NCBI GenBank assembly: GCA_025062075.1
Contig: JANXBA010000018.1
Location: forward strand, 1 to 46,842
DNA length: 46,842 nucleotides
Source of the DNA: Aquificaceae bacterium
GTDB taxonomy: Bacteria > Aquificota > Aquificia > Aquificales > Aquificaceae
Reading direction: 5' to 3'
Position 1 is the stretch's first letter. Each line of letters begins with the position of its first letter. Shown one piece after another: positions 7,720 through 15,364 of this stretch. The notes under the pieces are model-generated. The model was not told the origin of the DNA and did no database searches. It saw only the letters and a list, made by a program, of their open reading frames with translations. The translations under genes were made by a program, and so were the position numbers.

Positions 7720-9170
7720 CTTATGCCCAACCTGTCCCAGAGCTGGTCTATCTTCTTCTTGACTTCGGGCGACATCTCTATCACGGAAGGCCACTTTCTC
7801 GTATAGCCCTCCTGTCGCCACTTGCTGGTGGCATCTATTATCATCTTCCCTCCGAAGCCTACCTGATTGGTGGCGTGGTCCAAAACGTCTATAGGACCCT
7901 TCAGGATTTGGACGTCCCTTGCAGGGTCCACGTTGTTGCCCCAAGCCCAGAGCACCTGTCCCAGGTCGTGAACGTCAATATCTTCGTCAAAGACAACCAC
8001 GTGCTTGGTGAGGGACATAAGCCCTAGCCCCAGCAGGGCGTAGGCTACCTTGTAGGCGTGTCCAGGGTATCGCTTTTTGATTGAAACAAAGCAGAAGTTG
8101 TGGAAGCACCCTTCCGCAGGCAGGTAGTAGTCCACCACCTCTGGTAGGTTGAACTTTATCAGGGGCAGGAATATTCTCTCCGTGGCCCAGCCTATGTACT
8201 TGTCCTCCTGTGGTGGCTTGCCCACCAGGGTGCTCAGGTATATGGGGTCCCTTCGGTGGAGCACTGCAGTCACATGCATCTTAGGATAGAAGTCCACAGG
8301 CGTGTAAAAGCCCGTGTGGTCGCCAAAGGGCCCCTCGGGCACCAGCTCTTCGGAGGTGTCCACGTAGCCCTCTATCACAATCTCCGCATGGGCAGGGTAT
8401 TCTATGTCCACAGTCAGACCCCTAACTAACTCCACTCCCTCTTCCCGTATGAGGCCTGCGAAAAGATACTCGTCCACCTCCGGAGGTAGCGGTGCGGAGG
8501 ACACATAAGAGAGTACCGGGTCTCCCCCTATGGCTATAGCCACTTCCAGCTTCTTGCCCAGACGCTTTGCCCTCCAGTAGTGGTGGTTCCCGTCCTTGTG
8601 TATCTGCCAGTGGAGGGCAAGCTCGGTGGGCGACAGCACCTGAAGTCGGTAAAGTCCTACGTTTCTTATCCCGCTTTCTGGGTCTTTCGTAATAGTCTGC
8701 CCGAAGGTTATGTATCTTCCGCCGTCCCCCGGCCAGCACTGAAGAATGGGAAACTCCAAGAGGTCTATTTTTTCCTTTTTTACCTTTTCCCTCACGGGGC
8801 CGTCCTTCACCGTCCTGGGCAGAGCATCGTTGAGCTTTTTCAGCTCTGGTAGCTTCTTTAACTTGTCCAGAAAGGTGTTGGGAATCTCGGGGCGGAGCAG
8901 TTTGTATAGCTTCCAGCCTATGTCTTCCAACCTCTCGTATCCCAGAGCAAGTTTTACCCTCCTTTCGGAGCCCAGCAGGTTGGTAAGGACGGGAACAGAG
9001 TAGCCTACAACCTGCTCAAAGAGCAGGGCCTTGCCCCCAAGAGGCATTTTGGACACTCTGTCAGTCACTTCCGCTATCTCCAGCACAGGGGATAGGGGCT
9101 CCTTTACCCTTACCAATTCCTGCTCTTTCTCCAGCTTTTTGATGAACTCTCTAAGGTCCCTGTAGGGCAT
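7716..9170 (-). CDS. UbiD-family decarboxylase, probably menaquinone-pathway (MqnL-like)
   Basis: A 484-residue prenyl-FMN-dependent decarboxylase of the UbiD family. Visible features are the N-terminal YRDLREFIKKLEKEQELVRV, the prenyl-FMN/metal region RYITFGQTITKDPESGIRNV, IAIGGDPVLSYVSSAPLP, and the active-site block EELVPEGPFGDHTGFYTP (about residues 268-285) with its conserved Glu residues, then the C-terminal HVVVFDEDIDVHDLGQVLWA. In organisms that use menaquinone or related naphthoquinones and lack ubiquinone, such paralogues usually decarboxylate an aromatic intermediate of the quinone pathway; substrate assignment here is inference. The ATG at 9170 has GAGGAAG eight bases upstream. 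It is transcribed away from sfsA across a 239-base intergenic region. Confidence 0.85.
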   Translation of the reverse strand: MPYRDLREFIKKLEKEQELVRVKEPLSPVLEIAEVTDRVSKMPLGGKALLFEQVVGYSVPVLTNLLGSERRVKLALGYERLEDIGWKLYKLLRPEIPNTFLDKLKKLPELKKLNDALPRTVKDGPVREKVKKEKIDLLEFPILQCWPGDGGRYITFGQTITKDPESGIRNVGLYRLQVLSPTELALHWQIHKDGNHHYWRAKRLGKKLEVAIAIGGDPVLSYVSSAPLPPEVDEYLFAGLIREEGVELVRGLTVDIEYPAHAEIVIEGYVDTSEELVPEGPFGDHTGFYTPVDFYPKMHVTAVLHRRDPIYLSTLVGKPPQEDKYIGWATERIFLPLIKFNLPEVVDYYLPAEGCFHNFCFVSIKKRYPGHAYKVAYALLGLGLMSLTKHVVVFDEDIDVHDLGQVLWAWGNNVDPARDVQILKGPIDVLDHATNQVGFGGKMIIDATSKWRQEGYTRKWPSVIEMSPEVKKKIDQLWDRLGIS

Positions 9171-9291
9171 GTCTTCCTCGGTAGGTTGTAATCTCTAAAA
9201 AAAAGCTTCAGCTTGCACCGTGCTTTTGGCTTCTTGCCTGGCTTTTTTGCCTGCTTTTTAGTATAGCACTATTTAGTGAATGTGTTAGGCC

Positions 9292-9320
9292 TTGACAAGG
9301 GAGGGATTTTTTTATATTTT
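9292..9320 (+). promoter_or_regulatory. Sigma70-type promoter for sfsA-pncA
   Basis: A perfect TTGACA (9292-9297) is followed after 17 bases by TATTTT (9315-9320), with TATATT at 9313 as an alternative, in the ubiD-sfsA intergenic space. Transcription would begin near 9327 and give sfsA a leader of about 80 bases containing the C-rich tract and hairpin described below. This is one of the few canonical -35 sequences visible in the window. Confidence 0.6.
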
Positions 9321-9350
9321 ATTGATAAAGGTTAGGGGACATTAGAAACT

Positions 9351-9367
9351 CCCTCCCCCTCCCTCCC
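9351..9367 (-). other. G-quadruplex motif (minus strand)
   Basis: On the plus strand four C-tracts of 3, 5, 3 and 3 are separated by single T bases. The minus strand therefore reads G3-A-G3-A-G5-A-G3, a textbook quadruplex motif with three one-base loops. It lies between the sfsA promoter and start codon, on the template strand for sfsA transcription. The upstream AGGGAGGG (9298-9305) can also pair with the same C-tracts as an alternative hairpin. The rest of 9171-9291 shows T-rich repeats (TTGCCTG-CTTTTT twice) and no convincing gene. Confidence 0.6.
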
Positions 9368-9378
9368 ATAATTGTTTT

Positions 9379-9398
9379 GCCCCACCGCCCGGTGGGGC
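9379..9398 (+). repeat. Perfect GC-rich hairpin in the sfsA leader
   Basis: GCCCCACC-GCCC-GGTGGGGC forms an 8-bp perfect stem with a 4-base loop, ending 11 bases before the sfsA ATG and followed by CTTTCT. The T-run is too short for a confident terminator. The 3' arm (GGTGGGG) is the only G-rich stretch that could serve as a ribosome site, so folding would hide it. This suggests leader-level control, but that is inference. Confidence 0.55.
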
Positions 9399-9409
9399 CT
9401 TTCTAAAAG

Positions 9410-10054
9410 ATGAAGTTCCCTCCCCTCGTAGAGGCAAAGTTCGTAGAGAGGAAAAACCGCTTCGTGGCGCTGGTGGAGCTAAAGGGCAGACTCTACAGCG
9501 CCTACGTAAGAAACACGGGGAGGCTCACAGAGCTCCTCTACGGGGGGAACAGAGTGTACCTCGCAGAACGAGGAGGAAAGCATCCCTACGAGATAACCCT
9601 GGCCAGTTACGGCCACCATCTGGTTTGCGTCGACTCCCACCTTACGCCAAAACTTTTAGGAGAATTCCTAGGTGTCGCGGAGTTTGAACCTAAGTTTGGA
9701 GAGGTTAGGTTTGACCTTTTATGGAAGGGAAGGCCTGTGGAGGTCAAGTCCGTCAATTTAGTGCGAGGCCGGGTTGCCCTCTTCCCCGATGCTCCTACAC
9801 CTCGGGGAAGAAGACACATACGGAAGCTCATAGAGCTCTCAAAGCTGGGCCACGAACCTCTCCTTGTCTTCGTGGTGCAGAGGGAGGATGGGGAGGTCTT
9901 TTCACCAAACCGCAAGGTGGACCCAGACTTTGCCCAAGCCCTTGAGGAATACCTCAGTCACGGCCTTGAGGTGCGGGCCTACCGATGCTCAGTAAGCCTC
10001 GAGGAGATTAAAATAAAAGAGCAAGTGCCCATCAGTTTGGAGGCAGTGCCATGA
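9410..10054 (+). CDS. sfsA: SfsA family protein (sugar fermentation stimulation homologue)
   Basis: A 214-residue protein matching SfsA along its length. It has an N-terminal OB-fold-like part (LVEAKFVERKNRFVALVEL, then YVRNTGRLTELLYGGNRVYL) and a C-terminal nuclease-like domain with VEVKSVNLVRGRVALFPDAP (about residues 111-130; Glu/Lys of a PD-(D/E)xK-like core) and TPRGRRHIRKLIEL. SfsA was named for stimulating maltose metabolism in E. coli and binds DNA; its biochemical role remains unclear. The ATG at 9410 lacks a good ribosome site and sits just after the leader hairpin. The stop overlaps the next ATG (ATGA), so pncA is probably translationally coupled. Confidence 0.9.
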   Translation: MKFPPLVEAKFVERKNRFVALVELKGRLYSAYVRNTGRLTELLYGGNRVYLAERGGKHPYEITLASYGHHLVCVDSHLTPKLLGEFLGVAEFEPKFGEVRFDLLWKGRPVEVKSVNLVRGRVALFPDAPTPRGRRHIRKLIELSKLGHEPLLVFVVQREDGEVFSPNRKVDPDFAQALEEYLSHGLEVRAYRCSVSLEEIKIKEQVPISLEAVP

Positions 10055-10635
10055 AGGTAAGGTTGAGCCCACAGGACGCTCTGGTGGTGGTCGACATGCA
10101 GAGAGACTTTATGCCTGGCGGAGCTCTTCCTGTGAAAGAAGGAGACACCATAGTTCCAAGACTTAACCAGTACATACAGCTCTTCTCCAGAAAGGGTCTG
10201 CCAGTATTCTTCACAAGAGACTGGCATCCACCTGACCACATATCTTTCAAAGAGCAAGGCGGGGTTTGGCCTCCCCATTGCGTTCAGGACACACCGGGCG
10301 CCCTCTTTCACCCAGACCTGTTCATTCCAGAGGACAACCGCTTTATCATTTCAAAGGGTACCAGCAGGGACTTTGACGCTTACTCCGGTTTTCAGGGGAC
10401 GGTTCTTCACAGCCTTTTGCAGGAAAGGGGGATAAGAAGAGTTTTCGTAGGAGGCGTTGCCACAGACTACTGCGTGCGCAATACGGTGATAGGTGCCATA
10501 AATTTGGGTTATCAGGCGTTTTTGCTACTTGACTGCATAAAAGGTGTGGATGTAAGTCCCGGCGATTCGGAGAGAGCGGTAGAGAAGATGCTTCTTGCCG
10601 GTGCAGTAGGCGTAGATGCGGGAGACATCGGATAG
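10051..10635 (+). CDS. pncA: Nicotinamidase (isochorismatase superfamily)
   Basis: This 194-residue enzyme hydrolyses nicotinamide to nicotinate and ammonia in NAD salvage. The catalytic triad is visible: Asp in LVVVDMQRDFMPGGALPV (residue about 13), Lys in FIISKGTSRDFD (about 102), and Cys in FVGGVATDYCVRNTVIGAIN (about 143). The metal-binding D-x-H...H motif is in TRDWHPPDHISF. These details favour PncA over other isochorismatase-like hydrolases. The start overlaps the sfsA stop by four bases. The 164 bases after it, before the DUF302 gene, hold no supported gene. Confidence 0.92.
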   Translation: MKVRLSPQDALVVVDMQRDFMPGGALPVKEGDTIVPRLNQYIQLFSRKGLPVFFTRDWHPPDHISFKEQGGVWPPHCVQDTPGALFHPDLFIPEDNRFIISKGTSRDFDAYSGFQGTVLHSLLQERGIRRVFVGGVATDYCVRNTVIGAINLGYQAFLLLDCIKGVDVSPGDSERAVEKMLLAGAVGVDAGDIG

Positions 10636-10799
10636 AAAAGCTTCTGAGAAGTGTTCAGCTTAACGCTGTTCCTGTAGTATCTCCTGCCCTCCAGTTCACC
10701 TGTTTGAGTATGTTCTCCCCTCCACAAAGAGGCTCTCCGGAGACATCTCTTTTATGCAGTCAAAACACACCAGCCATGTGCGAGAGTTGCCAGTTCAGG
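10636..10799. other. Intergenic stretch with possible decayed coding sequence
   Basis: This convergent spacer between pncA (+) and the DUF302 gene (-) has no open gene with a usable start. One minus-strand frame (about 10788-10690) reads a protein-like stretch including WLVCFDCIKEMSPESLFVEG before a stop, but it follows an in-frame TGA and has no good start. A short CTTC/GAAG hairpin near 10642 could be a weak end signal for pncA. Nothing else is recognised. Confidence 0.25.
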
Positions 10800-11675
10800 C
10801 TACTCACCCTTTGCCTCCTTTAGTGCCTGCTTGATGTCCTGGTCAGCCTTTGTGAATATGTCCGCATTCTCCTTGCTCAGGCGTTTGCCGTAAAGCTTCA
10901 GGAGCAGGGGTATGTTTATGTAGCCTGTGACTATTTTGCCCTCTTTTTCAAAGAGGTAAACCCTGCAGGGTGCCAGAGTGCCGAACTGGGGTATGTCTTT
11001 GAGGATTGCCTCACCGTAGCTGAGGTTGCAAGCCAAAAAGATGGAAAACTTAGGGCTTTCTTTACGCACTTCCATGATATCCAAAATGTTCATGTTGACC
11101 CCGTCTAAAGAGGTCTTGTAAAGGGTCTTGAAGGTTTCAAAGTCCATGCCCTCCACCACCTGCTCGTAGACCAAGCTCTCTCTCATCGGTGGCACCCGCG
11201 GTATGTGCGGTCTATTGATGCTTACCTCCCTCAGGGCTCTGTGAAGTCTGTGGTATACCTTTCTTATGCTTCTTCTCTCTTCCGGTGCGAGCTGGTTCCA
11301 GTAGGCGATTAGAAAGGGCCTGTGGTTTACCACGGTGGCCTTTAGCTGTCCTCTCTCTTCGTATACCGCCACACTGCAGGGCACCAAGTTGCTCAGGGCG
11401 GGTGCCTTGAGGAGCACCCTGTCCATACCCTCAAACTCGCAACCGAAGACCACGTAGTAGTTTCTAAAACTCTGGTTCCCGCGCGCCCTTATGGCGTCTG
11501 AGATGGTCAGCGTTCTGAGTACTCTTATACCCTGAGCCTCCATGCTCTTTTTGACCTCTTCCACGCCCGCCTTGAAGTCCTTCCCCTTCAGGTCGTAGGT
11601 GATGTACATAAGACGCAAGGGGTCCACCGCCAGAGCAAGGAGAGGGAAAAGAAGAAAGAGAACAACTCTCAGCAT
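10800..11675 (-). CDS. Secreted tandem DUF302 protein at the end of the sox operon
   Basis: A 291-residue protein with a cleavable-type signal peptide (MLRVVLFLLFPLLALAVDP) followed by two DUF302-like repeats. Repeat 1 (about 25-130) contains VVFGCEFEGMDRVLLKAPAL then PCSVAVYEERG; repeat 2 (about 165-285) contains IFLACNLSYGEAILKDIPQF then PCRVYLFEKEG. Each has a Cys at the same two places, suggesting duplication. DUF302 proteins often accompany sulfur-oxidation genes, but their activity is not settled; a periplasmic sulfur-related role is inferred from position only. GGAGGT lies five bases before the ATG, which is four bases from the soxB stop. Confidence 0.75.
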   Translation of the reverse strand: MLRVVLFLLFPLLALAVDPLRLMYITYDLKGKDFKAGVEEVKKSMEAQGIRVLRTLTISDAIRARGNQSFRNYYVVFGCEFEGMDRVLLKAPALSNLVPCSVAVYEERGQLKATVVNHRPFLIAYWNQLAPEERRSIRKVYHRLHRALREVSINRPHIPRVPPMRESLVYEQVVEGMDFETFKTLYKTSLDGVNMNILDIMEVRKESPKFSIFLACNLSYGEAILKDIPQFGTLAPCRVYLFEKEGKIVTGYINIPLLLKLYGKRLSKENADIFTKADQDIKQALKEAKGE

Positions 11676-11678
11676 TTT

Positions 11679-13421
11679 TTACCTCCAGTAGCAGTCCGTG
11701 TTGTAGGGGCTGTCCAAGACCTTCACGTTGGGCCTCCTGTCCACCTCTATGTTTCTTTTCTTCTTTATGTATTCTATCACGATATCCCTTATGTTTTTCT
11801 TCTCCGGTTGGACGCCCATGGGGGGTGGCCCTCCGTAGACTGCCACCAGATACTCCTTGTCCATCTCTATAGGCTTGCCCTTTATTCTCACGTTCCTTAT
11901 GCGCTCGCCCTGCTTGGCGTTAATCTTGAGCTCGTACTCCACGCCGTATATCCGAGACATGTCTCCTCCCTGCTGATAGAGAGGGTTGGGGTTAAACACG
12001 TTGTCCGCCACATCCTCCCAGAGGGTTAGGAGCTCCCTACCCTTGCGCTTCATGAGGAAGACCTCGGGGTAGGTCATGCCCAGCACGTCGTAGACGTGCT
12101 CCACGGTTATCTTCTGTCCGGGTAAGACGGTGGTACCCCACCTAAAGCCTGGCGAAGTGCCCACGTCCAAAGACATGACCGCATCCACGCCGTGGAAGTA
12201 GTCCGCAAGGGCTTCACCTATAAGCCTGTCCCAAGTGCTAAAAACCGTATCCCTCTTGTAGAGTAGCGTTCTGGCAGTGCCTATGACGGTGTTAAACTCC
12301 TTCTCGTAGGGCTGATACCACTTTTTGACCAGCTCCTTGGCGCCTCTGTCTTCTGGTACTACTTCGGAGAGCACAGGTATGAGCTTAAACCTGTAGCCTT
12401 GAAGTTTGCCTCCTCTTACCTCCAGGTCCATCCTGCCCACAAACTTGCCGTGTGAGCCGGGAGACACGATGAGCGTGTCGCCTACCCTTACGGGTGTGGG
12501 GGTTATGTCGTGGGTGTGTCCGGATATGACTATGTCAATACCCTTTACCATCTTCATCAGGGCTATGTCCAAGGGCAAGCCGTCGTGGGAGAGGAGTACT
12601 ACCAAGTCCACCTTGTGTTTTTCTCTGAGTTCTCTTACGTGCCTTTGGAGCTCCTCCGGCCTTACTCCAAAGCTCCAGCCCTCCGTGTAGACCCTAGGGT
12701 TTGCCAAGGGCGTAAAGGGGAAGGAGCTCCCTATTATACCTACCTTTACCCCACCTCTTTCCACCACGTCGTAAGGCGGAAAGACCAAGTCTCCAAAGGG
12801 CTCTTCTGTGATGTTGTAGGAGATAAACTTGGCCTTGAGTTTGTTTTTGACTATATTCAGAAACTTCTCTTTGCCTATAGTCAAATCCCAGTGTGCCACC
12901 ATGTAGTCCAAACCTATGTAGTTGAGCCAGTCCACTACCGCCATGCCCTCTGTTTTGAGGGCTATGCCCGAGGTTGCCCAAGTGTCGCCGGCGTCCAAAA
13001 CCAGACACCTACCCCCGTCTCTCTGACCTACTATGGTCTTTATGATTGTAGCTATCTGGGGAGCTCCCCCCGTCATCCCGTAAAGCTTGGCAAGCCTTAT
13101 GAAACCCACGCAGGAACCCGTGTAGGCCTCCACGGAGCCCGGCTTTATGTTGTAGAACTTCAAAAAGTCCATTCCCGCTAAGTATCCTGGGGTCCCTCTC
13201 AGAGCCTCTGGGGCCAGAAGGTTCATGGGCTCCGCAAAGTAGAGGGGTTTTAGATGCCCGTGAAAGTCTGAGATGAATATGAGCGTGAGGTTTCCGTATG
13301 GCTTGAACTCCATAAGCTTTTCAAAGCTGACCGGCTTTCGCGCGAAGACCTCCGGAGCCAAGGCGAGGGTAGAGAGGGCAAGAACGGAGCACCCTAAGAA
13401 TTCCCTCCTGCCTAGGTTCAT
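11679..13421 (-). CDS. soxB: Thiosulfohydrolase SoxB
   Basis: This periplasmic metallophosphatase-fold enzyme with a dinuclear manganese centre hydrolyses the sulfate group from SoxY-bound sulfur intermediates. The start at 13421 gives a twin-arginine signal (NLGRREFLGCSVLALSTLAL) and has AGGAGGT upstream; earlier in-frame ATG 13469 is rejected because it precedes the Tat motif and the ribosome site. Metal motifs visible are FISDFHGHLKP (Asp52/His54), VLDAGDTWATSG, LLSHDGLPLD and the terminal GHTHD. The 5'-nucleotidase-type C-terminal domain follows (VMSLDVGTSPGFRWG). At 580 residues it has normal length. It follows soxX after a hairpin-containing 54-base gap. Confidence 0.97.
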   Translation of the reverse strand: MNLGRREFLGCSVLALSTLALAPEVFARKPVSFEKLMEFKPYGNLTLIFISDFHGHLKPLYFAEPMNLLAPEALRGTPGYLAGMDFLKFYNIKPGSVEAYTGSCVGFIRLAKLYGMTGGAPQIATIIKTIVGQRDGGRCLVLDAGDTWATSGIALKTEGMAVVDWLNYIGLDYMVAHWDLTIGKEKFLNIVKNKLKAKFISYNITEEPFGDLVFPPYDVVERGGVKVGIIGSSFPFTPLANPRVYTEGWSFGVRPEELQRHVRELREKHKVDLVVLLSHDGLPLDIALMKMVKGIDIVISGHTHDITPTPVRVGDTLIVSPGSHGKFVGRMDLEVRGGKLQGYRFKLIPVLSEVVPEDRGAKELVKKWYQPYEKEFNTVIGTARTLLYKRDTVFSTWDRLIGEALADYFHGVDAVMSLDVGTSPGFRWGTTVLPGQKITVEHVYDVLGMTYPEVFLMKRKGRELLTLWEDVADNVFNPNPLYQQGGDMSRIYGVEYELKINAKQGERIRNVRIKGKPIEMDKEYLVAVYGGPPPMGVQPEKKNIRDIVIEYIKKKRNIEVDRRPNVKVLDSPYNTDCYWR

Positions 13422-13452
13422 AACTGACCTCCTTTCGTTTTTTGTCTTAAAC

Positions 13453-13467
13453 GGGGGCAGAGCCCCC
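13453..13467 (-). repeat. Perfect intercistronic hairpin between soxX and soxB
   Basis: GGGGGC-TCT-GCCCCC on the transcribed minus strand forms a 6-bp all-GC stem just after the soxX stop and 32 bases before the soxB ATG. It is not followed by a T-run (next bases GTTTAAG), so termination is doubtful. Hairpins in this place commonly protect upstream mRNA from 3' decay. Confidence 0.5.
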
Positions 13468-13475
13468 AAAGGGAC

Positions 13476-14153
13476 TTACTTGTTTACGGGAGAGTCAGGG
13501 TGGAGAAGGTACGTGACTATGTTCATCACGTCCTCGGGGGAAAGGGCTCCGTTGTGGCCAAACCTGGGCATGGAAGAGCAAGGAAAGGCAGACCAGGAGT
13601 TGTATATGATGTTGTAAACCGCCTTCACTCTCTCTAAAGCCTCTTGGGTGTTCATGTTCTCCTTGGTGATGTTCCATCTTTTGCCGTACTGATAGAGGTT
13701 TGGTCCCATGGTGCCACCGGGCATGCCCTTCTCTATTAGGTGGCAGGCGTAGCAGTTGCCACCTTTGTCAGTGGGGCTATCGGAGAAGCCGTAGCTGGCA
13801 AACCTTCCACCTCTGGGATTTTCCACTATCTTTTTACCCTCTCTCCAGTCGCCCCAGAAGATGCCCCATTGGGGATACCTTAAGTCCGCTTGGCTTAATT
13901 GTATAACCTTCTGGATGGCTTGAGCTGGCATAGCTTCCATGCTTGGATACTGGGAACATATCCTCTGGGCTTCGTCCTGCTGGGTTTTCCAAGTAAACCT
14001 TGGGTCTGTAGAGAAGCCAGACATGAGCACCTTCATAGCTTCCTGCTGGACGGAGGTGGCTTCTTGCTTTTTGGGTTGTGCCTTTTTTTGCTTAGGCTCT
14101 GCGGTAGCAAAAAGGAGCAGTATGGCGCTGACAGTTAGGGCAATCCTTTTCAT
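13476..14153 (-). CDS. soxX: Sulfur-oxidising cytochrome c subunit SoxX
   Basis: This is the c-type cytochrome subunit of the SoxAX complex that oxidatively conjugates thiosulfate to SoxY and passes electrons to the respiratory chain. At 225 residues it is longer than minimal SoxX. It has a signal peptide (MKRIALTVSAILLLFATA), then a Lys/Gln-rich spacer, a helical N-terminal extension (about 30-110), and the heme-binding NCYACH (Cys134, Cys137, His138). The distal Met is probably Met195 in CSSMPRFGHNG. The extension fits the longer SoxX type seen with mono-heme SoxA. GGAGGTAGGAAG precedes the ATG, which lies four bases after soxA. Confidence 0.92.
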   Translation of the reverse strand: MKRIALTVSAILLLFATAEPKQKKAQPKKQEATSVQQEAMKVLMSGFSTDPRFTWKTQQDEAQRICSQYPSMEAMPAQAIQKVIQLSQADLRYPQWGIFWGDWREGKKIVENPRGGRFASYGFSDSPTDKGGNCYACHLIEKGMPGGTMGPNLYQYGKRWNITKENMNTQEALERVKAVYNIIYNSWSAFPCSSMPRFGHNGALSPEDVMNIVTYLLHPDSPVNK

Positions 14154-14157
14154 CTTC

Positions 14158-14994
14158 CTACCTCCCTATGCCGGGTGCTTTTATCTCCGTGCCGTTTCCT
14201 GTGGCGTAAAGGTACGTGGACAGCGCAACCGCAAGGTCGGAGTGGGGTAAAAACTCAGGCCATCTCATCTGTCTCATGCACTCCGCATACCTGTAGTGCA
14301 TGGTCATGGGAAGACCCCACCTAACTAAATACTTGGGAAAGATGGCCACCGCGTTACCAGCCTCGCCGGGTCTGTCTGCGCTCCAGAGCCTTGTAGCCCT
14401 TATCCTCACCTCTTGCTTGCCCGCATGACAGGTGGCACAGTTAAAGTCCCAAGGCCCAATCCGTGCGTAGTATATCTGCTTGCCCACGTCGTACATCTTT
14501 TTTACCTTTGGGTCTTTCAGGTTTACGTTTATCTTGTGTCCGTTGGACTCCATAGTAAGGTACATGATTATGCCATCGTACTCGCTTACGCAGTTGCCCG
14601 TCTTGCCCCAGCACTGGCGGACGAACTTCAGAACTTGGTCTTGGGTCATGCCTGCGTGCTTCTGCAGACACCAGCCCACTCTGGTCTCTAAGTCCATTAC
14701 CCTACCTGCGTCTGCAAAGTATCTGGGGAGCTGTGCGGCCGCGCCCTTAAAAACACCCGGACCAAGACCGAGGTCGCACTTGTCAAGGTTGTACTTCTTT
14801 ATGGCATCTTTGCCCACTTCGTACCATACTTCCCCCGGGTTTATACCTTCCGCCAGCATCCTGTTGAATTCCTGCACCAGCTTGATTTCCTGCTCGGGCG
14901 TAAGCTCCTCCGTCTGTGCAAGGGCCTTGGTGGAAACAAGACCGCCGGCAACCGCACCGGCGGTAAAAATGGCTAAAAGAGCCTTCTTCCTCAT
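14158..14994 (-). CDS. soxA: Sulfur-oxidising cytochrome c subunit SoxA (mono-heme type)
   Basis: The catalytic subunit of SoxAX, 278 residues, with an N-terminal signal (MRKKALLAIFTAGAVAGGLV). Only one heme motif is present, CATCH at residues 186-190. The cysteine that ligates the catalytic heme as a persulfide is Cys239 in YRYAECMRQMRWP, in the conserved position. The first heme of di-heme SoxA is absent; Cys73, Cys109, Cys128 and Cys135 lie where that domain would be and may form disulfides. The start at 14994 follows AGGAGG by seven bases; an earlier in-frame ATG (15039) overlaps soxZ and has no site. It acts in the periplasm with SoxX, SoxYZ and SoxB. Confidence 0.95.
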   Translation of the reverse strand: MRKKALLAIFTAGAVAGGLVSTKALAQTEELTPEQEIKLVQEFNRMLAEGINPGEVWYEVGKDAIKKYNLDKCDLGLGPGVFKGAAAQLPRYFADAGRVMDLETRVGWCLQKHAGMTQDQVLKFVRQCWGKTGNCVSEYDGIIMYLTMESNGHKINVNLKDPKVKKMYDVGKQIYYARIGPWDFNCATCHAGKQEVRIRATRLWSADRPGEAGNAVAIFPKYLVRWGLPMTMHYRYAECMRQMRWPEFLPHSDLAVALSTYLYATGNGTEIKAPGIGR

Positions 14995-15005
14995 GGCAGG
15001 CCTCC

Positions 15006-15332
15006 TCAGGTGACCTTTATCTCCGCCGTTCTGTCCCACTTTCCACCCTTGTTGTCCTCGTAGGCTATCCTGACTACACCGCTCTCTTCCACCTTTAGAG
15101 ATATGGCGATAAAGGGATTGGCACTCACACCCGCACCCATGTTGAGGGTGCTCACCAGCCTGTTGTTGTAGAAGAGCTCCAGCTTGGTAAGGGTGTGAGG
15201 TGGGACTTCCTGCCCCGTGGCAGGGTCTTTCCTGGGAGGGCTCATGGGGTGAGTTATGACCATCTGCACTCTGACTACTTCTCCTTTCTTTGCCTCCTTT
15301 GGCACGCGCAGTATGCCTGTTCCTATGGCCAT
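15006..15332 (-). CDS. soxZ: Sulfur carrier complex subunit SoxZ
   Basis: A 108-residue immunoglobulin-like partner of SoxY with the family pattern VRVQMVITHPMSPPRKDPAT, PPHTLTKLELFYNNRLV and the C-terminal EDNKGGKWDRTAEIKV. It has no signal peptide, as usual: SoxYZ is exported as a complex carried by the Tat signal of SoxY. AGGAGG precedes the ATG by seven bases. It lies 32 bases after soxY and 11 bases before soxA, in the conserved Y-Z-A order. Confidence 0.95.
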   Translation of the reverse strand: MAIGTGILRVPKEAKKGEVVRVQMVITHPMSPPRKDPATGQEVPPHTLTKLELFYNNRLVSTLNMGAGVSANPFIAISLKVEESGVVRIAYEDNKGGKWDRTAEIKVT

Positions 15333-15364
15333 GTTTAACCTCCTGAGGGTTTATGTGGAGATGT

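Noticed and set aside
9180-9260. Rho-independent terminator near 9195-9215 on the minus strand
   Set aside because: AAGC-TGAA-GCTT followed by T6 has only four base pairs and lies upstream of the ubiD-like gene, where no minus-strand gene ends.
12510-13181. 223-residue plus-strand frame inside soxB
   Set aside because: Antisense reading of a conserved gene, with no recognisable motif.
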